From Cyanoderma ruficeps (taxonomy: Eukaryota; Chordata; Aves; Passeriformes; Timaliidae): a stretch of DNA of 64,000 nt. The notes under the pieces were generated by a model. That model was not told where the DNA came from. It searched no databases and worked only from the letters and a program-made list of their open reading frames with translations. This document shows positions 1 to 13,462 of the stretch, one piece after another. The stretch spans positions 112,263-176,262 of the forward strand of contig VZDJ01000868.1 in assembly GCA_008694505.1 (NCBI GenBank). The letters are read 5' to 3'. A program made the translations under genes and the position numbers. Within the stretch, counting starts at the first letter, position 1, and every line of letters begins with the position of its first letter.

Positions 1-3000
1 GTGACCGAGTGGAAGCGCTACACCCCTTCTGACAACAAAATGCTCTTATGAAAATCTGCCATGAATGTGGCAAATGTGCCCAAAAAGTACCTTCACTTCA
101 CTTGGCGAAGGACATGTTTAAAAATAGGTGTGATGGAGATACTGAAGTGCTCCAGCAAATAAGATGTCAGAAACTGCCTGATGAGAAGCAGTTTCCAGGA
201 GCTCTTGCTCAGCAGGTCATTAGGGGTGAGAAAGTGCATATTGCATTTTTTCCCATACATAGCATGATATCTTTTCATCTCTTGTTTCTTGGTGTTGGTT
301 GTCTTTTTTTCTCCTTTTCACAATAATATGGAAGAATTGGTATAAAAATACCATGACAACCTCAGGTTTTGTTTAAAAATTATGTTACTAACCCTTATGA
401 GTCAGAAGGCAAGAAAAATATCCTGAAATATATATATCACTTCTGAGATCTTATCCAGTGTCATGATTATTATTATTTTTTTTTTGGACAATGTTGACAG
501 CAGTTTCCACATCCTAGAAAAATAGGAAATGGGGGAGGGGAATTAAAAAAAAATTAAGAAATGTCTCCATCTTTTTATCTCTCCGGTCAAGTAACACATC
601 CAGCAGTGCTGGTAGTAAAATTAACAGAATATTTGCATGGAAGAACCATCCAGAAGATTGTCTGATCCTTGTCCTGCTCCTTCAGATAGTTGCACCCAGA
701 AAGTATTCTCCTTAAACAAAGAAAGTTCTGGCTTTTTCCAGCTCAGACAGAGCTGCAGATGAGGAGCCCAGCCTGTCCTCTGTGAGCTGCATGCCCAGCC
801 CGAGTGGCCAAATTTGCCGGGTCCTGGGTCGGGTGAACCCAAACCAGCTGTTGCAATATGGGTGTGAAGTGGGTCCACCCTCTCCTATCAACCATGCTCC
901 ATCTCTGGCTTAGTGGAAGTGGGTCCCAAACCTGGTTTTCTGTGATGAGAATGCTTAATCATTTATTTATCTGCAGCACACAATCCACACAGACTATAAA
1001 AATAATGGATCTTGCAGCTTGTTGAAAGTACCCACCAGTTCTGTAAGAATGGACTTAGTATATGTAGAGACCATATTTGGTCTTGCTTGGATAAAACCAA
1101 ACAATTTCCTGTAGAGTTAGCAAAGAGAAATATCACTCATGCCTTTTTACTGCATGCCTATTTCTTTAAAGATCTGTTGTACATCTGAAATTCTGAATGT
1201 ATCAGTAACTTGTCTAAGCACCTCTTTCCCCAACAAAGTGAAGTATTAACAACAAGGAAATTCTGTGCCTTTTAATTTTTTTTTTGGCTGCAGTCAGGTA
1301 AATCAGTTTGCGACTAGTTGTTCAGTGAAGGATTATAGCAGGCAACATTGCCAAAAAACTGTGCATGGTTCATGAATATGAATCCTGCCAGACTCCTGCT
1401 TTCATCGAGTGCTGTTTGCTGTCCTCAGGAGAAGGCACTCCACACTCAGCTGGGTCGCTCAGTGCACACTGCAGGTGAGGAGGTGGGAGCTGTGATGTTC
1501 AAAGCAGGCAGAGGGAATCCCTGTGAGAACTGGCTGTCCTGCTTCCTTCAGCCTTGTTGTGCAGGTGCATCCAACCAGAACAGGAACTGGTAAGACAGTA
1601 GTCAATCACAGTAGTCAGCGTCATCAAAGATTATATTCCCAACTGTAGAGTGGGTGTTTAATTGCTACAGTTGTGACAGATGTTCTGAGTATGTGTCTGG
1701 GTATCTTTACTATGAAGGGCAAGTCTGGCACCTGTTTCTCAGTGTCAATGTGTGCAAGCTGTAGAAAACGGGAATTTTTTTCTTTTAAAGTAAATGTTTA
1801 TGACCAACCTGATTTCAGGTACAGCTCTCTCTTCATATATTGGTATATTGTATCCTCAACAGCAGATACAGGCAGTTTTCATTGAGAATAGAATAATAAT
1901 CAAAAAGTTCTCACATCCTCTCAGGACTCCCACATCTAGGTAGACATTGCTCAGGCCAACAGGATGACAGTCTGTGTCACTGCTTAAAAAAGTTTTCTTA
2001 TAAACAAATGCTGAAGCTTTGCATCCTGCCTAGGAATTATAAATAAATATATCTTTATTCAGTAGAAAATATTGTAAAGAATTGAGAATCCTGTTTGGCA
2101 ACAGCAACAAAAAAGCTTAATCAAAAGGAATTGTGCTTTGCAAACTGTTTAAATCCAAATTAAATATGAGGTGGATTATGTCAATAATGATGATGATGTA
2201 ACTCATCATGGATATTTATTTATGTATGTATTTAGCAGAAATCTGCTAAATGAAGCACCTTCTGATGCAGCTAATTGCCAGTAAATTGGCTCCCAGGAGT
2301 TAAACACTCCCAGCTGAGGACAGCAGTGACTGGTTTTGACCGCCACTGCCTGTTTGGGCACTCAGGGCATGACACAGCTACAGAACCAGTCAAGAAGGAA
2401 AATGCACAGCTCGTAATATTGGTGTGAACTGGAAATTTGGTGGCAGCGCAGACAGCCCCAAGGACTCTGTTTATTCACAGTAAATGAACTTGCTGCTGTC
2501 TGGCCTGGCTGAGCTGAAGCTCTGGCTCAGCCCCGTGCCAGGAGAGGTGGCTGCCACACACCACAGGTGGGCTGAGGCTCCCAGTGACTCAGGGCCAGGC
2601 TCAAGGTGCTGCTCAGGCTTTGCCCAGCTCTTCTCCAGCTTATTGACAGAAGTGTAGCACCTAATGCAAGCAATTAGAAGTGTCCCCTCCTCCCCTACTA
2701 AAATACCAAGACTCAAAGAAATTCTGAATCAAGACAACAGGTCTAGAAAATTACTAGGCTGTAGGGACTCAACAGAATTAAAACTATCAAACACTTCAAG
2801 TGCGTTTTCTTAACCTCTAGTCAAACATGAATTTAGGCTATGTGGCAGTTAAGGTATTTAATGCAATTTCTTGGAGCTCTTTGCTTTCAAATAGCATTCA
2901 GAAAAATTAATGAAAAACGGATGAAGAACAAAAGGATCTATAAAGCCTGGCATTAAAATAATAGCCATTTAACTGCATATGCAAGTAAAAAAATGGAACT

Positions 3001-6000
3001 TCTGTATCAGTGGAAAATGAATTATGGCTGGTCTGCTAATATGCTTGCAACTCCCCCCACCCCCCCCAATGCCTGTAAAAATAACAGTGATAATTTAATG
3101 TCTGCAGGGATTAGTATTTAACAAAATTAAACAAACTTAAAACCCGACTTCAAACATTTATGTTAAAATTCCTTGCAAGCAAGAACATGACCAGCCATTA
3201 TAAACTGCTATTCCAGCATTCCAACTGGATTTTACTGCGTTAAGAATTTATAATCTGATTAGACTACACACAACTTTAAAGATTTTAAAAATCAGGCTGC
3301 TTCAAATACCAACAAAAGTATTTTCCTTAACTTCTGATAGGTGTATAAAGAAGATTATTTGCCTTCTGAGCACTAATATGCAGGTGTAATCCATGAGGAC
3401 TTGAAGAACCAAAGTTTTCGACCAATGAAGGTGTGGATAGAACAGAAAACTGAGTTAAGGAAAGTAATTATTTCAGGCATAGCTTCACTAATAATACCTG
3501 ATGCAGCTTTACAAGGTGTGCAACAGTCAGTTTCAGTGAGAAGGGTTAGATTTTGCTATTGCATGAGGTACTGTGGAGATCTGTAAATAATTTAAATCTC
3601 TATATATTAAAAATCAATACCTGCTCAGCAGGGCACAGCTGTGCCCTGCCCAGCTGCACAAAGGACAGGAAAAAAGCAGACTTGCCCAAGTGGTGGGAAA
3701 TGGGCTGGAAATATCTGTTATCTGGTGAACCTGAAGAACTCTGGCAAGGATGGAATATCATTCTTACCCTGAATTTTAGTGAATGTTACTGTGGGTGCCA
3801 AATTTTTGGTTTGCTGTTCTCCCCAGTAATCAACCACTCTGCAGGATGATGGCATGTATCCTTTCCCAGAGAGAGAATACTCTCTGTCTTTTCATCTGTC
3901 ATTTTAAGAAAATACAAGACTTACTAAATTGCAAAGACCACTGATAAACAGAACTAGCAAGTGATACAACTTGTACATGCCAGCTGCATTGTTGTGATTT
4001 TGAGAGCGTGTTAGGCAGCTGTGTTGCAATTAGATGAAAAAATCACAATCTAAAGAAGAGCAATCAAGGCAAATTTGTGCTAACCTCAGTCTTCACAGGA
4101 CCTTTAATACACCTGGGCCCATTTGAATAGTTCTTTAAAAGCAGTAAGCTGCACATTTGTCTCTGGCTTAAGGTATATAAACTGCTTAATGATGATGGTT
4201 TGTTTGGATTGCCTTTCCACAAGTAGTGGAAGGCAGGAAAAGGAAAACAGTACTCTAATCCTGCAAGGCACATTTATGGGACTGCAGTGCTTTGCTATTC
4301 AGCTGAAGCCTGCTACTTGCCACAGGAAACTGACCATGCTCAGGCTATTAGCAGTCCAACCTCTGCCAAACCCACAAAAACATGGTGGTTTAAAATTTCT
4401 ACCTTTCTGTAAAATTAGTGACAATTTGTCAATTACTTTTCTTCTACAGGAGCAGGTTAACCAAGAGAAACTTCATCAGGAAAGCTTTTAAGCCTCTGTT
4501 TTGGTAACATGGTGTTCACAAAATAATTTGCTGCTTCGACAGCATTCAAAGGAGGTTCCTTTGGTATTTGTTGACTACTTGTAGGCAGGGCACATCTGTA
4601 CCATAAAGACCTCACTAAAGGAGATATGATGTGGTGATATTCTCATTATAGTAATTGAGTCAAATGTTCCAATAACCAAAACTAGCACTGGAACCTCTGA
4701 TCCAGTTCTTTGGCTTGCAAGCACCATGCTCTCCTGAGTATGCATGTGAGCAGACACTAGGTATGACAGATGCATTTAGAAATCCTTTTGTCCAAAATTG
4801 CAGGGCCTAACTGAGAAGGAAACCTGGCTGTCCCCATCAGTCAGTGCTAGTCCTGACCTGCTGCAGACCAAACACTGAGGTGATGTGCTCAGAGGACAGA
4901 TCTGCACTAAGGCAGATAAATGGCCAGGAGGGGCTGGGGATCAGGCTATGCTTAGGAGCATGTGAAATAATAAAGATGACAGATGTCTGCTAGTACATGG
5001 TTTTATTCAGTTTTATTTGAGTAATATTGTCACAGTGTGTTTATTTCAAAGAAGAAGTTAAAGCCTCTATGATAGGATTTTGTTGTTGCTCTAAACTGAA
5101 ACTCCTTTTATTCTGCTAATCCTTTCACAGGCTGCAGGCTCTGTCTCCTCTTTTCAGGCACACAGTCCACTGCTTTATTTTCCTGCTCCTCTGTTCTGAC
5201 TCTTGTACTTGGTCTGACTTCTCTACTTCCTTAACTTCTGACTTGTTCTCCTCTCCTCTTGCCAGCGTTGGGATATGTGGGCTGCATTTCATTACCATGA
5301 AGAGGAAACCTCAGCCTCCCTTGCCCTTCTCTGTACACTGCAACGATAAGGCAGAAATGTCAGGAGAAGCCTTGTCCTGGGGACCAGGTGACTTTTTCAG
5401 TGGGATATTCTCGATGTGAGCTCCCACACACTGCCACACTCAGCAGCCTGTGCAGCAGTACAGCTGTGTCCAGGAGGGGATTACACACAACCTGCTCCTC
5501 TTGCTGAGCTTCACATTACACCTTCCTCTTCTGCCTTATTCCTCGACATCAAGGACCTTCAGCAGGGTTTATTCCAGGGCAGGGCTGCCAGGTGAGGGTC
5601 AGGGAAGCCCACAGAGAGCTGCAGAGCAGTTCTTTTTGGTGGTTCCCACTGCACCCCCACTGGCAGTGATACATGGGTCTATGGGGAACAGAGGCTCAAA
5701 CTTGCCCCCTGACTGTGGGACTTCAGCACATAAAGGAGCCATGGTGACCCTTGAAGCAAAGGAGAGAAGGCTTCAACCCTCCTACTAATTTCCAAACAGA
5801 AACTGAATGCCAAACCTACCCTGATGTTGTGAGAGGGATGTGGAGGAAACCCCTGTGATGTTCCTAAAATGCTGGGACTGCCCTGGTAAGAAAGTGCAGC
5901 ACTGCACAATGACTGCTCTCTATAAATAATGCAGCTTTATGTTCTTTTGGCCCTTGTTATCTGTCCAACATCTGGTTTCTGTGCTCTCTGGATCTCAATA

Positions 6001-9000
6001 TCCTGACCTGGAATTTTACTTGCAAATGGCAGAAATGTGCTGTTAAATCCCCTGATGTAGAAATGGGCAGTGTGTAAAGCTCTGCCCTGCAAGCATGCTG
6101 GAGGACATGGGGGTCTTCTCTAGGATGCTGTGTGACTGATTACAGACTGATAAATTCTGATTTTAAGGAAAGTAACTGATAGTGGAGATCAGTCCTTCTG
6201 TAGTGGCTAAAGGGGCAGATGCCAGCCCATTCAGCTGATTTAATGTTTGTCCCTTGGCTGAGAAATCCCACAAGTGACAGCTACATCTCTGGGAGTGCTC
6301 TCACAGGGCCCTCTTCACCTGCAATGATTTTCAGTATTTACCAAGAAGAAAAGCAGTTACAAAATGCTGCTGTAAAGCTCACCAACTCAGCTATAAAAAC
6401 AGCCAGAGTTCAGCTGTGTCAGGGAGTGCTGTGGCTCAGACAAGGACAATATGACAGGTACAGCTTTTTAGCAGCCCACTCTTCAGCCCTACTCATGCCA
6501 ATGGTAAAGACCCCTGCACCATCTTTGAAGCGTAATTTGTTTTATGGAAAATGCTGGATTTTTTTCCTTTTTTCTCCCTTTAACTCTATTCTTTGTGTTC
6601 ACTGTGATTGATCATGGTGAACAGATTATTCAATCTGGAAAATTCATCAACAGCTGCTGCCCAGTGGGAAAACCTCTTGCTGTCCATTCCTGGAAGCTGT
6701 CAGTCCTCATGGATGTGTCGCTCCCCGAATCAGAAAGATTAAATAAAACATCAGTATGCAATTTCCAGAGTTACACAGCACACAGATGGATTTCTTTTTT
6801 TTTTTTAAGACAAGTTTAGGCTCTAGCAGAAGAAACCAGCCTGGAAGTTGGCATGTCTCTCTGACCCCCACACTGCTCCACACTCCCTGCTTCCCTCACA
6901 CAGCATCTCTGCAGCTTTTTGCTGTGAAAAATGTTCCTCCTTCAGAATTAAAAACTTTATCTGCATGTATGAGTGCCCTTGCAAACCTCAGGCTACCAAA
7001 AACCCATGTGTGCTCTGCACCAGCCAAGGGACTGTGGACTTATGGAGCAGCACTACAGGAATGAGCAGGTCTGGAGAAAAGACACAGCCTGGACTTGATT
7101 GCACAACTGCAAATAAAGCAAAACCTAATTCCCACTCTTGCCTCTGATTTTCTCTCAAATTACTGGGGTTTACGCCTTCTGCTCTGATCCCACCAAGGTG
7201 AGCCCTGCAAAAGTGTCCTCAGACTCAGGCTAGTTGGTGGCATTTGCCTGTGCTTACACAGCTTCTGCAAACTTGGGATCCATTAAGAGCATCTCTAAAC
7301 TAGGCATCACTTAATCCTTGATTTCTGAGGGGGTATAGTGGGAACTTCAGTATGTTAAACTTTTAATGTAAAGCTTATTCTTCAATATTACCCTGAATAG
7401 TAAAAGGCTAAAATATTCAAAGTGCCTTCCTGAATTGAAATTCCTGGCAATGCATATTTAAAACAAAGCTATATGAAAATGGCAGTAAAAATCATCCAAA
7501 TACATCAACTGTGGTGTTATAGCTCAGGTTATGTTATTGAGAAGAAAGATTGATTTGGAATTTCCTATAAGGTCCACTGCCATTGCCTAGGATCTTACAC
7601 AACCTTATTTTGGATGCAGATGTAAACTAGACATGAACTTCTTAGCAAAGCTTGGGGTAATTGCAGGTTTCACACCTCCTTGAAGAGAAGTCATTCCATC
7701 TCTCAAGTTTACATTCTTCTGGCTGTAAATCTGTGTTGGTGTATTCTGTAGAGTTAGTTTTACCTCTAAGCGTGGTAATCTCAGCATTTATGTCTCTCAT
7801 TTACATCTCCAGGTGGCTTTATCTCTGTTTTATCAAAGAATACAAAGGCTACAGTCAATGAACTGAGATGGAATTTAAAACCAAAAAAATGGTATTTATG
7901 CTTCCTGGGGTGTGTGCAAGTATTGCACAATGATATTTGACTTAAAGCTTGCACTTAACTCAGAGTGCTCTTTGGTAAGCAGCTCAACCTGAATTTAAAT
8001 GAGATTTACAAACACCTATCAGCTTAGTATACACTTTGACAGACATCACTTATAATATATTTATAAAAGTATTTATGACTTATACATATATTTAAGATGT
8101 ATTTATGATGTACACTGTCCACGTATTTATAACCACTGCTGACCGGTATCTTGACTTAATTTTTGAATTTATAATTTATTTTAAAGAACATGTTTAGATA
8201 ATTTTACTGAGGAGAACTAGAAACTCCTGGATTTCCAAAAGAAATGGCAGCTTTTCTTGCAGTTCTTAAATATCTATGATCAGGGAATTTAAGGACCTGT
8301 TGTAATATGATCATGAGTTAGTAATATTGCTATATAATATTCTTATGTATGTATGAATCTTGTATTTGCAAATATCACAACTGTCTTTTAAAATTGAAGT
8401 ATCTTCAGGATTATGAGACTTCATGTTGCTCACTGATGTCTTTATATATCAGGTTTATCTAAGCAGTTGACCAGGTATGTAAAAAAAATCCATCAAAAAA
8501 AGGTCAATCCTGCCCCCGAATAGAAAAACTTGTTCACAAAATAGTTTGAGTACACAGAAACATGGAATTAAATTAGCTAATCCTGCAAAACAGATCCTGC
8601 AGAACAGATGTTAACACAGACTTGAACACCCCTGGATCACAGAGTATGGGACCCTGGTTATAATCCACACTTTCTGTTCTAGTTTTCCAACAGATTGGAG
8701 ATCTGTCTTGCTTTCTTCTTTCCTAGTTTCCTAAAGTAACAGACTTATGTTTGAAGCATGTTCTTTATAAATGTCACTTCACAGAAGTTTTCTCCTTGGT
8801 TTGGGGTTTTTCAGTTCTAGTTCTTCTGAGCAGCTAAAGCTCAGCCACGAATTGCTCGGACTATTTCAGAAGGTCTCAAAGGGAAACAAAGGGGTTTTGT
8901 TAAGATAGTATATTCATAGACCATTCAGGGAGGTTCTGTGAGTTGATGGCTGAAAGTGAATTTGCTCCTTTTGGCCTTTGTGTGCCCCTTTCCCTGTGTG

Positions 9001-12000
9001 AAATATGGAGGATGATCCCCACCTGCTGCAAAGGGCAGCCAGGATGCTGCTCCTGTCCCCTGGCTATGTTTGGTCAATGATAAGTGTGTTCATTTTCAGA
9101 TTGGTGGTAAAATGAGTGATTGGGACTGGCCCCTGTAACTTCAATGAATGAGAACAGATAACTCTTGTTGGCATTGCTCTCTGCTGTGCAACCTGAACAT
9201 TAAGGTTCATTCTCAAGTGCTTCACTGCAGTGAGACTGCCAGCCTCGCTCAGGTATGTGGGCAATAAAGGATTAATGTGATTGCACCTCACTGCTTTCAT
9301 TTAATTTATGAAGAAATTAAGTCCTCCACTCTTGTTGCCTTCAGTACGATTTGAGGGACTTGGGACCAGTTAAGAAAAGGGTCTTTAATTTTCTGTCAGG
9401 AGCACAAGCATGTGAAGGAGAGCTATTCCTTCTGCACGCACTCGTAATATGTACAGGATTGGGCACTTTTTGTAATAGTCTGCTTAAATCTTACTGTGTT
9501 GCTAGGGAACTGGCCCTGTCCACAACCAAAAAACATGGAGACATTGTGTCCTACTGGTTTCTGGCAGAGTTTACCATAAGAAATGGCTTAATTGCAACAA
9601 GATCTACTAGCAGGAGTACAAAAAATGTGATTTGTCAGCTTTTTTGTCAGTTTTTTTTTAATTACAAATATTTTAATTCTATCACACACATGGAAATCCC
9701 TTTCAAGCTGAAGGCTAGGCATGTGAGGACACCACCAGAATCAAACACTTCTTTCCTTTATTCTTTAAAATACTGATTCAGCTATTTTTAAATTTACTTG
9801 AGTCAAAGTACAGTGTTTGGAAGCTTAACAAGCTTGGATACTCTCTGCTCTTTTGCACAAATTAAGGCTATTACCGTTTTCAAGGCTCTTATAAAAAGAC
9901 TTGATTATGTATGTTTCCAAAATATATGGCTTTTCAAGTTTCCAGACTGCATTTAAAAGTATCAGAAATAAGAAACCTGTATTTATGGAGATCTAGAATG
10001 ACGTTTCTGATACAGTTTCTTATCCCTTTCAGGACATCAGAACTGTGTGCATTGTTTTAAATTAGTGACAAAACAAGGCTTGAAACCCCAGATACCAAAG
10101 AATGGGTCTGCTATCAAAACAGGACAAGATCTGGGCAGAGAAAAAAATAAGCCATGGGGAAATCAAAATGAAATATAGTCTGAGGTGACCTCCCTTAAAA
10201 CAAACAAGTAAATCCTGTCCTATTAAGCTCTCAGGAGAGCTGCTAAAGAATTTTGAAATAATCCAGACAAGGAACTCAACCCCATACTTTCATTCTTGTC
10301 AGTCCTTTTCTTGCAACTCCCTAAGAAAAAATGATCCCTTGTGTGTTTTGTGCAAAAAGATGAATTTTTATGATATAAAAGCACATATTTAAAGCTGTAA
10401 GTCCTCATTCCTTGGCAGTCATTATCTTCAGGTTTATGGAGAAACACATATTGATCCTTTCCAAGGCACAGGTGGGCAGGGAGGCAAGAAACACTATTCT
10501 GGAGTCATCAGCCTTCTTTGTGGGGCCTGACCAGGAGCAATCTCACAGCACAATACTGTTAAAAACCTATCACATTATGGCACCTGTTAATAGTTATTTC
10601 TCCTTCTCTTGGGATGGCTGCACAATTTAACAGCAAAAAGATGGAAGACACTGAGGAACTGGGAGACTAGCCAAGTGAGGATGTTTTTTCATGTCAGACC
10701 TGTAGCTTACAATGTCAAGTAGGTGTACACAAGTGCAGTGGCCTTTTCACAAAACTCCTTGTGTTATAGAGAAGGTGTTTCAATATTCAGACCTCAACTT
10801 TTGTCCTCCACCGTCTGGACGCATCTCTGGATAAGAGATCAACCTTTTATACCAGCTGCTTGTCCCTGCATGATTTTCTAACCAGAGTTAATGCACAATA
10901 ATTAACGTGCCTGACCAGTGTGCTGACCAGTGCTACATGTGAATTAGAAATTTTGTGATGGGCAGCCTTGTGACATTCACTGCCACAGATCACATTAATA
11001 TTGTGGATTTTAGCTCTCTGACCCAGTGTATTCAACAGAATGAGATTCTTCCTTAACTTGATTTCTCCTGGTATTCGTGAATGTAAAGAAGGCCTTTATA
11101 TTGTTCAAACATAATTTTTTGTGGTATACTATATTAAGATGTTTTGCCTGATCTAGATTAAGCAGCTTCATATAACTGATGAAAGAGCTATTGTTTTTCA
11201 CAGCAGAAAAACTGCCACTCATCCAGATCACTGACCTATTTCTTGGAGTTAGAAGTAACCTTTCTAAAGTTTTACTGATTTTAAATGGTATGTTTTACAC
11301 TATTGACATTTTAGTCCCACATCTGAGTGTTATTACACCGTTATTTAAGGATCAGATAAAAAAACCTCAACTTGATTTTCAGATGCAAAAGGATTTTAGT
11401 TTTCTGTAAGTTTTGGTACTATTCTAAAGAAAGTGTTGAATGAATCAGAGCAATTCAGCTCCAGGGTTTATTCCATTACTCAGTGATAGAGAAATTCCTC
11501 AGGTTTAAACATCACCAGTATAGTCCTCGCCACTTTTCTTGCTCTGAGATCCAGTGAAATTTGTCTCTATTGCCTGAAAGAGACGATGAACCATGTCTAG
11601 GAGCAAGAATTTAAACAGCTCACCCTAACACTAGATTGGTTCATACATTACCCTGCAATCAGAAAAACAGCATCTACAAGTTCCTGAAGATGGGAACAAT
11701 TTGTAGGCAATCACTCTTCAAATCTTTCTTTTCACTCCTGACTTGCAAAGGCCAGTGCCAGAAGAAAACATTAGGAGAACAAACTAATTCTGCATAAAGA
11801 GATTTTGTGGAGGCTGACATGAATAAATATATTTGCCAATACACGTCTTTCCTCTGCAAGACAACAGGGCTTGCATATTCTCTATGCTTTCTCACTATAC
11901 AGACAGGGACACAAGCATTTAAAAAGGAATTAGGGTGTTGAGATGCTCAGTCACTGTTGGATTGCTGGCTCCTTGCTTTTTGCCATGGAACATCTGTTAA

Positions 12001-13221
12001 AGAGCTCTTTGGGACACTTCTGGGTTTTTAAGGACCAGCAGAATAACACAATGCTTTTAGGATGTTTTATATTTGAGGCACTTCAGTACTGACAAATGCC
12101 TTCTCATTTTATCATGCTGCAATCAAGATGACAAAAAAGTGTGGCAGCTAGTAGAAACTCCCCCCACAGCACAACAAAAAACAGGGTCTCAAAAGGAAAA
12201 GTTTGGCACATGAAAAGCTGCAGACAAAAAAAAGCTAAACCTCCACCAAACCATTTCTGCTTGCTGTGAGCCTGCCAAAGCAGAACAGACTTTCTCAACA
12301 GAAAAGGCTACATTATGCTAGAAGGAAATGAGCTGCAAGGCACAGGAAAAGGGAACACGAGTGGAGATTTATGGCACTGCTGAAAGCAGGCACTGTACTG
12401 CCAGATCAGGAGTGAGACACTTACCAAAGGATGCTACCTTTGTTAGTTCATCTGTCAAGGAAGGAGTTTCTGTTGTAGGGTATCTAAACTACTGGCATTC
12501 ATTGCAGAGAGCTCATCACTTCAGCCTTGTGAGCAGTCACTATGTCTCAATCACAATTTTCTACATTTTTTTAGAAGGTAGGAAGGTAAGAAAACCCCCA
12601 AAAACCCCCAAAACCTAGCAAAACTCACTGATACTAAACCCGCTCAAACCATCAGTCAAGGAATACTTGATAGCTAATGACTTGGAAACAGAATTGTGTG
12701 GTAATTGTTGCAGAAAAGTACAAATTTAGCTTTTTTTTTTTCCTACTCTTAATATTGTACAGGTGGGACTTCACATGCTGAATTCTTGTTGATATAGACT
12801 GCAGCAGAAAGCCACATCTGTGGACAAATAAAACCCTTTTCCATCTCCACAAATATTCAGTAAAGAAAAATATACATTTAAGGCTTTTAAGGCTTTTTTC
12901 CCCTCTCTCCTCTGCTAGGAATTTCTAATTACAGCTCCTTTTTAGACTTCCTCTGTAAGTAAGTTTACTCTCAGAGGTAAGCTGCTAGCCCAGAGAAGCT
13001 GCAGAACCTCCCTGAATTTCTACCAAGCTTAATTTGAACTTTGTCATGGTTTTTACTTTCAAGCGAAAACTGCAGCTTGTTTTCAGCTCCCTAAACTCAA
13101 ATGAAAGGCTACCCCAAACAATTCTGATGGAGAACTGTACGTTGGAACAGGCTTGAAGACCGTGGGAACATGGTATCACCCCTAAAATACCATGCTGTAA
13201 ATGTAACTTGCATTTTGGATG
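1..13221. other. Presumed intron 1 of the SLC7-type gene, distal part; no exon recognised
   Basis: No gene, RNA gene or recognisable young repeat is supported here. The sequence is AT-rich, CpG-poor vertebrate DNA. Open frames are short (the longest, at 9351-9776, has 141 codons) and show no domain I recognise. I looked on the minus strand for SLC7 exon 2 landmarks (the GSGIF, CYAELG and SGGDY blocks that follow exon 1 in this family) and did not see them, but a by-eye search can miss a diverged exon. A GC-richer patch at about 2.47-2.70 kb and a pyrimidine-rich patch at about 5.10-5.26 kb are unexplained. Assignment as intron is inference from the exon at 18982-19075. Confidence 0.5.
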
Positions 13222-13462
13222 GGCATCTGCTGCACCAAGGGAAATACGGGCTGGATATTAGGAAAATGTTTTTTATGGAAAGAGTGATAAAGTACTGGAA
13301 TAGTCTGCATGGGGAGGTGGTGGAGTCACCATCCCTGGATGTGTTTAAAAAAAGACTGGATTGGGCACACAGTGCTGTGGTTTACTTGAGGTGTTAGGGC
13401 ATGGGTTGGACTCGATGATCTTGAAGGTCTCTTCCAAGCCAGTGATTCTGTGAGTCTGTGAT
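13222..13462 (+). mobile_element. CR1 LINE fragment, 3' end (end of ORF2 plus 3' tail)
   Basis: Conceptual translation from about 13237 contains GLDIRKMFFMERVIKYWNSL followed by a block around EVVESPSLDVFKKRLD. This is the typical C-terminus of the CR1 ORF2 reverse-transcriptase polyprotein, where the family shows a LDIRK-FF-RV-K-WN-LP-EVV-SPSL-FK-RLD pattern. It is followed by the characteristic CR1 3' tail (ggttggactcgatgatctt and then short imperfect repeats resembling attctgtg). The copy is severely 5' truncated, as most avian CR1 copies are, and is non-functional. It lies in presumed intron 1 of the SLC7-type gene, antisense to it. The subfamily was not determined. Confidence 0.88.

Noticed and set aside
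9351..9776. 141-codon plus-strand open frame as a gene
   Set aside because: No recognised domain, no clear splice or promoter context, AT-rich ending with low-complexity residues; fits a chance frame.
12584..12616. Telomere-like C/A repeat
   Set aside because: Only two runs of five C separated by A tracts; not the TTAGGG/CCCTAA unit.
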